This document shows positions 14,717 through 20,567 of a DNA stretch of 21,635 nt, piece after piece (the stretch's first letter is position 1; each line of letters begins with the position of its first letter). The stretch is taken from contig DDRT01000006.1 of NCBI GenBank assembly GCA_002343185.1, positions 1 through 21,635 on the forward strand, read 5' to 3'. Under the pieces are notes generated by a model, which did no database searches, was not told the origin of the DNA, and was given only the letters and a program-made list of their open reading frames with translations. This DNA is from Deltaproteobacteria bacterium UBA2409 (GTDB lineage Bacteria > Bdellovibrionota_C > UBA2361 > DDRT01). The translations under genes and the position numbers were made by a program.

Positions 14717-14797
14717 GGTCAGGTTTTCAACCTGACCTAATATCCAAGGACTGGCTTCCCCCTTCGCTAAAGCTACGGAGGACAAGAAAGCCAGTCC
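14717..14797. repeat. Bipartite hairpin element, copy 2 (between pilin and CsgG-like genes)
   Basis: The first palindrome is GGTCAGGTT/AACCTGACC (14717-14725 with 14729-14737, loop TTC). After a 10-nt spacer the second has a 10-bp stem, GGACTGGCTT (14748-14757) with AAGCCAGTCC (14788-14797). Inside it a nested stem pairs CCTTCG (14761-14766) with CGGAGG (14776-14781). Its core TCGCTAAAGCTACGGAGGA (14764-14782) matches copy 1 at 17 of 19 positions. Compared with copy 1, the GGACTGG and GGTCAG stem types have swapped between the short and the long hairpin. The remainder of the 14631-14889 gap shows no gene. Confidence 0.75.
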
Positions 14798-14889
14798 AGT
14801 CAATTTTCTAATCCTCCCCTGCATAACCCCCGAATATTATGTTTACTGTAATCCCTGGTTCTTATAGGCTTTGACCTTGGAGGATTTAT

Positions 14890-15693
14890 ATGATTAAAAA
14901 AATAGCTTTATTAGCAGCTTGCTCAATGCTTGTTGCCTGTTCGCCTAAACTAGACTCTGCTTCTGCTAGAGCTGAATCTGGTGCTCCAGACTCAGCATAC
15001 GTGCCTGAGATAGATATACCTTATGATCCTACTGCACCTAAGTATGTTGTAGCAGTAAAGCCGCTCACTTTTAGTGTTGGCAGTATCTCAGGAACTACCA
15101 TAATTGATGGGAGACCCTCGAGCATTGATATCGACTATAAGACTGCTGATTCACAGGCTCATGTGATTACTGCTCAGCTTCAGTCAGCGTTGTCAAATGT
15201 GGCCAATATAGTGCTGGTTGAAGATTCAAAAAAGGCAAGAGTTGGTAAGGGAGAAAAGGGACCTTATGTTGTTTCTGGAACTATTACTGAGTTCAATGAA
15301 GTGGCTGAGGCTGATTCGAGTGATGTAGGAGGCTCGCTAGGTTGGGCTGGTGCTGCTATGGGTATTGCAGGAGCCGTTGCCGATAAACCAGGCCTAATGT
15401 GGTCTGGAGCTGGAATCGCTGCTGCTAACCCGACCTATAATGAAAGTGAAGCTTCAAGGAAAGGAATGGTTGCGATTGATCTTAAAATTACCGATGCGAG
15501 AACTGGAAGAATTGTGAGAGCGTTTCCAGTAAAAGGAACATTTAAAGCTGTTTCTGCTGCAAGTGGATTCTCACTCTTTGGAATCGGAAAGTCTGAGAAG
15601 AAATTTGCTTCAAGTGCGATCGGTCAGGCTATGAGGATTGCAATTAACGATGCTGCGACTAAGACTTTTGAGTCATTGAAGACTAGATCATAG
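14890..15693 (+). CDS. CsgG-like outer-membrane lipoprotein
   Basis: A 267-aa lipoprotein: MIKKIALLAACSML then the lipobox LVAC with C17 as the lipidated residue, and Ser at +2, which favours the outer membrane. The body resembles the CsgG/HfaB family: HVITAQLQSALSNVANIVLVE, YVVSGTITEFNEVAEA, a Gly/Ala-rich stretch with GWAGAAMGIAGAVADKPG, VAIDLKITDARTGRIVRAFP, and the terminal helix AMRIAINDAATKTFESL. CsgG itself forms the curli secretion pore, but no curli gene is nearby and many relatives have unknown roles. GGAGG (14879-14883), 6 nt before the ATG, is the clearest ribosome site in the window, so strong expression is likely. It is followed by a 26-bp inverted repeat. Confidence 0.75.
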   Translation: MIKKIALLAACSMLVACSPKLDSASARAESGAPDSAYVPEIDIPYDPTAPKYVVAVKPLTFSVGSISGTTIIDGRPSSIDIDYKTADSQAHVITAQLQSALSNVANIVLVEDSKKARVGKGEKGPYVVSGTITEFNEVAEADSSDVGGSLGWAGAAMGIAGAVADKPGLMWSGAGIAAANPTYNESEASRKGMVAIDLKITDARTGRIVRAFPVKGTFKAVSAASGFSLFGIGKSEKKFASSAIGQAMRIAINDAATKTFESLKTRS

Positions 15694-15712
15694 TAGTGTA
15701 TCCTTAAAATCA

Positions 15713-15786
15713 GGGGTCAGGCCGGGAGGCCTGACCAGGCAGGAAGCTGCTAGCACTTGTCTGGTCAGGCCTCCCGGCCTGACCCC
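15713..15786. repeat. Perfect 26-bp inverted repeat with self-complementary arms
   Basis: The arms 15713-15738 and 15761-15786 are perfect reverse complements over 26 bp, around a 22-nt loop. Each arm also holds its own hairpin: GGTCAGGCC/GGCCTGACC with a 4-nt loop, GGGA in the left arm and TCCC in the right. The element can thus switch between one long stem and two short ones. It is GC-rich against an AT-rich background. It sits between the convergent CsgG-like and membrane-protein genes, where it could end transcription from both sides. It shares the GGTCAGG tip with the elements at 10376 and 14717 but lacks their GCTACGGAGGA core. Confidence 0.8.
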
Positions 15787-15798
15787 CAACACAGCTTG

Positions 15799-16488
15799 CT
15801 AAGCAGTCAAGAAAATATCTCTTGTAGCAAAATATATTGCTGCAATCGACATTGGAATTACGATTATTAATCCCAAGCCAAGTGGTATAATTGCAATAAA
15901 AAACATAGCAAGTGAAATAACTCCATAAACTAACATCGGAACGATGTTAGAAAGGTTAGCCTTAACACTTGCTTTAACAGCGTCAACGCCACTTATCTCG
16001 GTTAAGGCAATAAGAGGAAGTGAAAAGACGTTAGCAAGAAACATTATAAATCCGATCACCAGACCTATAAGAACTCCTAATCCTGCTGTAGCAATTCCAG
16101 CAGCCATAGCATCTTGGCTTCCGGCCATTGCTCCCATGCTGACTCCACTGCCCATTATAAATGCACTTATAAGAGACAATCCGATATTTATAAGTATCAC
16201 AACAACAACAGGTGAGATCTTTCCCTTAACGGATTCAAATATTTCACCCACTGTGGAAGATTTTCCATTTTGATAATTATGAATAGCCATAATTACTCCA
16301 ACAGAAACTAAAGGTCCTAGCACCATTGTTAATAGCTGACCAATTAGTGGAATAAAGTTCAAAATTACAAATATAACAAAAAAAGCAACTCCCCCGACAA
16401 TCCAGGTTAGCCACGTTTTAGAAAAAAGACCAAAACCACTCTTTAACCAGCCGATCGCCTGACCAACTGACACATTCTTAATTTGCAT
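15799..16488 (-). CDS. Six-helix inner-membrane protein (BPSS1780-like)
   Basis: A 229-aa integral membrane protein with about six helices (roughly 26-46, 50-72, 92-113, 133-155, 183-203, 203-222). The N-terminus, VGQAIGWLKSGFGLFSKTWLTWI, matches the pattern of the BPSS1780 family (GxxWxxxGFxLFxxxPxxW), whose function is unknown. The last loop carries AVKASVKANLSNIVPML, also typical of these proteins. AAGGAGGG at 16491-16498 on the minus strand overlaps the previous stop and lies a few bases before the ATG, a strong ribosome site. It is the last gene of the dapE transcription unit, and its stop is 12 bp from the 26-bp inverted repeat. Confidence 0.65.
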   Translation of the reverse strand: MQIKNVSVGQAIGWLKSGFGLFSKTWLTWIVGGVAFFVIFVILNFIPLIGQLLTMVLGPLVSVGVIMAIHNYQNGKSSTVGEIFESVKGKISPVVVVILINIGLSLISAFIMGSGVSMGAMAGSQDAMAAGIATAGLGVLIGLVIGFIMFLANVFSLPLIALTEISGVDAVKASVKANLSNIVPMLVYGVISLAMFFIAIIPLGLGLIIVIPMSIAAIYFATRDIFLTA

Positions 16489-16496
16489 ATCCCTCC

Positions 16497-17219
16497 TTAG
16501 AAGCTAGCGAGACCCGTTTCTTTCTTTTTCGGATTCTCGCGTTTCTCCATCTTCATAACATTCGAGCAATAAGGTGAATAGAAGCCAAATCTATAACAGG
16601 GGGATAAATTGTAGCTCTCTGCAAGTTTAATTGCAGATAGGCAATCTGGGGATAAAAATCTTGTAAATTTAGCCCCTCGAACTTGGGTTTCAAAGGGGTT
16701 AGCCAGGGAATCCAGAGAGATCTCCTTTGGCGCTTCATCGGGGCTATTCTTGTAAAAACCAGAGTATCTACAGGCTGTATCAAGAAGATGTTTTGGATCT
16801 GAATCTGGTTTCTCTCTAAAAGAATCTGCTAAAGCTTTAAGTGATGGAGGTGACGAGAACTTATCACTAACACCCTCAATCTCGTTATTGAATGGCTTAA
16901 CTTCTATATCTGCATAGCTCATCGAGCAAGCCTCAGAGTCTACACCGTTCGTAGCACATATAATTGATGGTAATGATGGCTCGAATACTTTAGCTTCTTC
17001 GATAGCAGCCAGGCATTCAGGTGAATTCGAAGATTTTGGATATGTAGTTTTTAGACAAGTTTGCTCAACTTTGCTTGAGAGAGAGTTTAATAAGAGAAAT
17101 CTATTGCCTGGAGATTCTTTTAATGAATAGTTTGCCTTATCAAGTTCAAGTTGAAGATCTAATACAGATTGAGCAAGAGTTGATGAAACAAGTACAAGTA
17201 AAAATAAAGTAAATTTCAC
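16497..17219 (-). CDS. Secreted protein with eight cysteines, internally duplicated
   Basis: Not recognised. A Sec signal peptide (MKFTLFLLVLVSSTLAQS, cleavage probably after A16) precedes a 224-aa mature protein. Eight cysteines (55, 69, 88, 98, 150, 193, 208, 218) are all in the exported part and fall into two groups of four. SPECLAAIEEA (67-77) recurs as SPDCLSAIKLA (191-201), and in both groups the last two cysteines are 10 residues apart. This suggests a duplicated four-cysteine module held by disulfides. The C-terminal tail is basic (KRENPKKKETG). It starts with GTG in a GTGA overlap with dapE, so it is translationally coupled to that gene. Periplasmic or extracellular location is expected. 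Confidence 0.7.
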   Translation of the reverse strand: MKFTLFLLVLVSSTLAQSVLDLQLELDKANYSLKESPGNRFLLLNSLSSKVEQTCLKTTYPKSSNSPECLAAIEEAKVFEPSLPSIICATNGVDSEACSMSYADIEVKPFNNEIEGVSDKFSSPPSLKALADSFREKPDSDPKHLLDTACRYSGFYKNSPDEAPKEISLDSLANPFETQVRGAKFTRFLSPDCLSAIKLAESYNLSPCYRFGFYSPYCSNVMKMEKRENPKKKETGLASF

Positions 17220-18298
17220 TTTAAAAACTCCATGAAAATTCTAAAATTCTCCTCAAGCATCGAGTTTAAGATATATTCCCCCTTTTGGTGAGCCTGAGAA
17301 GTAAGTCCTGGCCCAAAGTTGATTGCATCAATGCCTGCTTCAGAGAACATAGATACATCGGTATAAGCCTGTTTAGGCAGTTCAGATAATGAGAACATAT
17401 TCTTAAACTCTTTATAGATCTCATTACCAATTGGAACTTTTCCTGGAGGGTTCCAGTCGGTGAAACTAAAGGTCACATCTGACGGAAGAATAGCTCTAAC
17501 TCGATCTTTGACATCCTGTTCCAAGGATCCTGGAGCTGCTCTGATATTTAAGTATAAGTTACATTCATCTGGGATCACATTCCCGGCTATCCCTCCTTGA
17601 ACTTTAGTAACTGATATTACCTCTCGGTATACGAGATCGCCAATTGGTACATCGATAATTGCAAGTGAGTTAATTTTTGAGATAAGTTGACCTGCTTTGT
17701 GAATTGCATTTTCTCCCTGCCATGGTCTTGCGCTATGAGCACGTTTTCCTCTGACTGTGACATTACATCCCATAGAGGCGCAGGCACCTAGGTGAATAGC
17801 ATTATCAGTAGGTTCGAGAAAAAAAGCTAAATCGATACTTTTTAGCTCGGGGTATTTTTGTAAAACAATATGAAGTTCATTGTCTTTATTCGGTCCCTCT
17901 TCTCGGGCATAGAATATAAAGTAAAGATTAAATCTACTTTTCTCTAAGATTCCTGCTTCAATAAGGGATAGCATTACAGCTATTCCACCCTTCATGTCCG
18001 AAGCTCCTAACCCTACAATTCTATCTCCATCTATAAAAACCTCATTATCACCCGGTACTGTGTCAATATGTCCGACAAGTGCTACTGTTTTTCTTTCAGG
18101 CTTGAATGGGCCCTTTACTATTAAAGAATCCCCGATTCGCTCAAGGGATGGTAGATCTCGAGCTGATAGATCTCGAGCGGATAGCTCTTGAGCGAATAGC
18201 TCTCGAGTTTTTAGTTTGGACTCTATATACTGAGCTATTTCTGATTCCTGTTTGGTTAGGGATGAGATCTTAAGAAGATTAATGAGGAGTTCTTTCAC
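17216..18298 (-). CDS. dapE: Succinyl-diaminopimelate desuccinylase (M20 family)
   Basis: DapE removes succinate from N-succinyl-LL-diaminopimelate in lysine and peptidoglycan precursor synthesis. M20 metal ligands and catalytic residues are present: GHIDTVP (H77, D79), GASDMKGG (D101), EE (133-134), LEPTD (E162), RAHSARPW (H188, the lid-domain His) and AHQKGE (H337). Sequence around LEPTDNAIHLG, YREVISVTKVQGGIAGNVIPD and YTDVSMFSEAGIDAINFGPG fits the actinobacterial-type DapE subgroup better than general M20 peptidases. The length of 360 aa is normal. A pentapeptide repeat (ELFAQ, ELSAR, DLSAR, DLPS) is inserted at about residues 33-51. It starts at GTG 18298, 11 bp from the divergent psd start, with no Shine-Dalgarno site. 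Confidence 0.88.
   Translation of the reverse strand: MKELLINLLKISSLTKQESEIAQYIESKLKTRELFAQELSARDLSARDLPSLERIGDSLIVKGPFKPERKTVALVGHIDTVPGDNEVFIDGDRIVGLGASDMKGGIAVMLSLIEAGILEKSRFNLYFIFYAREEGPNKDNELHIVLQKYPELKSIDLAFFLEPTDNAIHLGACASMGCNVTVRGKRAHSARPWQGENAIHKAGQLISKINSLAIIDVPIGDLVYREVISVTKVQGGIAGNVIPDECNLYLNIRAAPGSLEQDVKDRVRAILPSDVTFSFTDWNPPGKVPIGNEIYKEFKNMFSLSELPKQAYTDVSMFSEAGIDAINFGPGLTSQAHQKGEYILNSMLEENFRIFMEFLK
18153..18212 (-). repeat. Four-copy 15-nt tandem repeat inside dapE
   Basis: Four adjoining 15-nt units read on the plus strand as AGATCTCGAGCTGAT, AGATCTCGAGCGGAT, AGCTCTTGAGCGAAT and AGCTCTCGAGTTTTT. The unit length is five codons, so copy-number change keeps the DapE frame. The repeats encode the charged L-(S/F)-A-(R/Q)-(D/E) pentads between the first helix and the first beta strand of the catalytic domain. 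Confidence 0.8.
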
Positions 18299-18304
18299 CG
18301 TTTA

Positions 18305-18334
18305 ACTATATGTTTAGGATTATTCAAAAGACAA
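18305..18334 (-). promoter_or_regulatory. Possible leaderless promoter of dapE
   Basis: On the minus strand TATAGT (complement of 18305-18310) ends 6 nt before the dapE GTG. TTGTCT (complement of 18329-18334) lies 18 bp further upstream. If real, transcription would start at or within a base or two of the start codon, giving a leaderless mRNA, and the promoter would lie inside psd. The -35 match is 4 of 6. Confidence 0.35.
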
Positions 18335-19011
18335 GCGGAGCGTTTATAGGGTTGTTGGTAAGTATTCCGTGCCCAAGGGTACTTCGCGGGGTTATTTGGG
18401 GAGCACTTTGCAAGTTATTTAAAATGGACCTACATGATTCAGTTTTAGGTATAGATGAGTTTAGAACTTTTCAGGAGCTTTTCACTAGGAAGGTCAAAAG
18501 AAGAGAGATTAGGGGAGAGGTTGTATCGCCTTCTGATGGAAAGTTTATACAGTGGGGCAACTTCCAAAATGGAGAGCTTCCAAAGATTAAATGCACGGCT
18601 GGAAAGCTCTTAGGGGTACCAGTTGCCTCTGGAAGCTATGCACTTTTTTATCTTGCTCCAAAAAATTATCATCGTGTTCATTCCCCGGTTTCAGGAACTT
18701 TAGAATCAATAACTAGAATAAATGGGATGTTTTATCCAGTTAATAGTATTGGGATGAGATTAGTTAATGGGCTCTTTCAGGTAAATGAAAGGGTGGTATT
18801 TAAGATTAATACTTCTAGTGGTTTTGTTTACGTTGTAATGGTTGGGGCACTAAATGTCGGGAGTATTGTTCCTACGATTGGGGAAGGATCAATAAGTGCT
18901 GGTGATGAGATAGGATACTTTGGTTTAGGCTCTAGTGTGCTTGTTGTTTGGGATAGGGAGATGAGTTTTAAGAGAGATACAGGCGATATAAGATATGGCG
19001 ATAGTTTATGA
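18310..19011 (+). CDS. psd: Phosphatidylserine decarboxylase
   Basis: Psd is a pyruvoyl enzyme of the inner membrane that converts phosphatidylserine to phosphatidylethanolamine. Family blocks: FQELFTRKVKRREI (54-67), VVSPSDGKF (71-79, with D76), APKNYHRVHSPVSG (116-129, with H121), FQVNERV (156-162), GALNVGSI (179-186) and the self-cleavage site GLGSS (205-209). The last is normally LGST; here the residue after the pyruvoyl-forming S208 is Ser. The D/H/S triad for autocleavage is complete. At 233 aa it is a short form (E. coli 322), with an N-terminal hydrophobic stretch (GAFIGLLVSIP). No Shine-Dalgarno site precedes ATG 18310. It overlaps prfC by 4 nt (ATGA). Confidence 0.93.
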   Translation: MFRIIQKTSGAFIGLLVSIPCPRVLRGVIWGALCKLFKMDLHDSVLGIDEFRTFQELFTRKVKRREIRGEVVSPSDGKFIQWGNFQNGELPKIKCTAGKLLGVPVASGSYALFYLAPKNYHRVHSPVSGTLESITRINGMFYPVNSIGMRLVNGLFQVNERVVFKINTSSGFVYVVMVGALNVGSIVPTIGEGSISAGDEIGYFGLGSSVLVVWDREMSFKRDTGDIRYGDSL

Positions 19012-20567
19012 GGAAAAATAGAAGAACTTTCGCGATAATAAGCCATCCTGATGCTGGTAAAACTACCCTTACAGAAAAGCTACTTCTTTATTCAGGATTA
19101 ATCCGAACTGCTGGAATGGTTAGAGCAAGAAAAGGTGGAAAAACTGCAAGTTCTGATTGGATGGGAATGGAGCAAGAAAGAGGGATATCGATTAGTGCCT
19201 CTGCAATGCAGTTTCCCTATAAGGATTGGGTAATTAATGTTCTTGATACTCCAGGTCACCAAGACTTCTCTGAAGATACTTATAGGACTCTTACAGCAGC
19301 CGACTCAAGTATCATGGTGCTGGATGCAGGAAAAGGAGTTGAGACTCAAACAAAAAAACTTTTTGCTGTTTGTAAGATGAGAGGAATTCCAATTTTAAGT
19401 TTTATAAACAAAATGGATCTTCCATCCAAGGATATTCTAGAGCTTCTTCAAGAAATAGAAGAAGTTTTAGGGATTCATGCAATACCTCTTAACTGGCCTA
19501 TTGGTTCAGGGCGAGAATTTAAGGGTGTAATAGATCTAAGAACAAGAGAGTTTATATTCTTTGAAAAAGGTGCTTTAGGTGGAGCTGAGAGGGCAAAAGT
19601 TGTAAGGGTTCCTTACGATGAAGGTATATCGAGACTTTCTGATGATGAGATTAAAGCACTTGAGGATGGACTTCTTTTGCTTGAAGGTGCTGGCGAGCAG
19701 TTTGAACATGAGAAATTTCTCAAAGGAGAGCAGACACCTGTTTTTTTTGGAAGTGCTCTCACTAACTTTGGAGTGGAGCCTTTTTATGATGCTTTCGTTG
19801 AGCTTGCTCCGCCTCCAAGAGATAGTTTAGTTGATACTGATGGTGGTGGAGAGAGAGTTATATCGGTTGATGACCCTATGTTTTCTGGTTTCGTGTTTAA
19901 AATTCAGGCCAACATGAATTTAAAGCATAGAGACTCGATGGCATTCTTGAGGGTTTGTTCTGGTGTATTTAACAGAGATACCCCTGTTTTTCATCACAGA
20001 TTAAAGAAGGAGATAAGACTTTCAAGAGCCTATTCAATGGTTGCTCAAGATAGAGATACTGTAGATCTTGCATACCCTGGGGATATTGTAGGTGTTTCTA
20101 ACCCAGGGCTATTTTCAATTGGTGATACTGTTTCAACCTCAAAGGGAGGATTTTTCTTCAAGCCGATGCCAAAGTTTGCTCCAGAGCTAGTGGCACGTGT
20201 TAGGCCAAAAGATGTAATGAAGCTAAAAGCATTCGAAAAAGGATTAGCCCAATTAACTGAGGAGGGGACGATTCAATTATTAAATGATGGATCTTCTACT
20301 TATGTTGCAGCAGTTGGAAGACTTCAATTTGATGTTCTTGAGTACCGACTTAGAGAGGAGTATGGGGTTTTAGTTGAGTTAACTATTCTTTCCTATACTC
20401 ACTGTGCATTTCTAATAGGAGATGCAAGTACATTTAAGAAAACCCAAAATTCAACATTAGTTAAAGACAGACTTGGAAGAACTCTTGTTCTTTTTGGTGG
20501 TGCTTGGGAGAGAAGGTATTCGGAAGAACAGAATCCTAATCATAGATTTGAGGATTTTTTGGCTTAG
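19008..20567 (+). CDS. prfC: Peptide chain release factor 3
   Basis: RF3 is the cytosolic translational GTPase that removes RF1/RF2 from the ribosome after termination. G-domain motifs: HPDAGKTT (13-20), the switch region DWMGMEQERGISI (50-62), DTPGHQDF (80-87) and NKMD (134-137). RF3-specific sequence follows: FKIQANMNLKHRDSMAFLRVCSG, HHRLKKEIRLSRAYSMVAQDR and the C-terminal VAAVGRLQFDVLEYRL. The length of 519 aa is standard (E. coli 529). It overlaps the psd stop by 4 nt, so the two are translationally coupled without an obvious functional connection. Its 3' end overlaps the convergent repeat-protein gene by 4 nt. Confidence 0.96.
   Translation: MRKNRRTFAIISHPDAGKTTLTEKLLLYSGLIRTAGMVRARKGGKTASSDWMGMEQERGISISASAMQFPYKDWVINVLDTPGHQDFSEDTYRTLTAADSSIMVLDAGKGVETQTKKLFAVCKMRGIPILSFINKMDLPSKDILELLQEIEEVLGIHAIPLNWPIGSGREFKGVIDLRTREFIFFEKGALGGAERAKVVRVPYDEGISRLSDDEIKALEDGLLLLEGAGEQFEHEKFLKGEQTPVFFGSALTNFGVEPFYDAFVELAPPPRDSLVDTDGGGERVISVDDPMFSGFVFKIQANMNLKHRDSMAFLRVCSGVFNRDTPVFHHRLKKEIRLSRAYSMVAQDRDTVDLAYPGDIVGVSNPGLFSIGDTVSTSKGGFFFKPMPKFAPELVARVRPKDVMKLKAFEKGLAQLTEEGTIQLLNDGSSTYVAAVGRLQFDVLEYRLREEYGVLVELTILSYTHCAFLIGDASTFKKTQNSTLVKDRLGRTLVLFGGAWERRYSEEQNPNHRFEDFLA

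Noticed and set aside
14835..14868. Promoter hexamers before the CsgG-like gene
   Set aside because: TATTAT has no acceptable -35, and TTTACT with TATAGG has only a 15-bp spacer, so no call is made.
15944..16273. Plus-strand 109-codon frame opposite the six-helix membrane protein
   Set aside because: The minus-strand gene has a strong ribosome site, coherent membrane helices and a family-like N-terminus; this frame is its complement.
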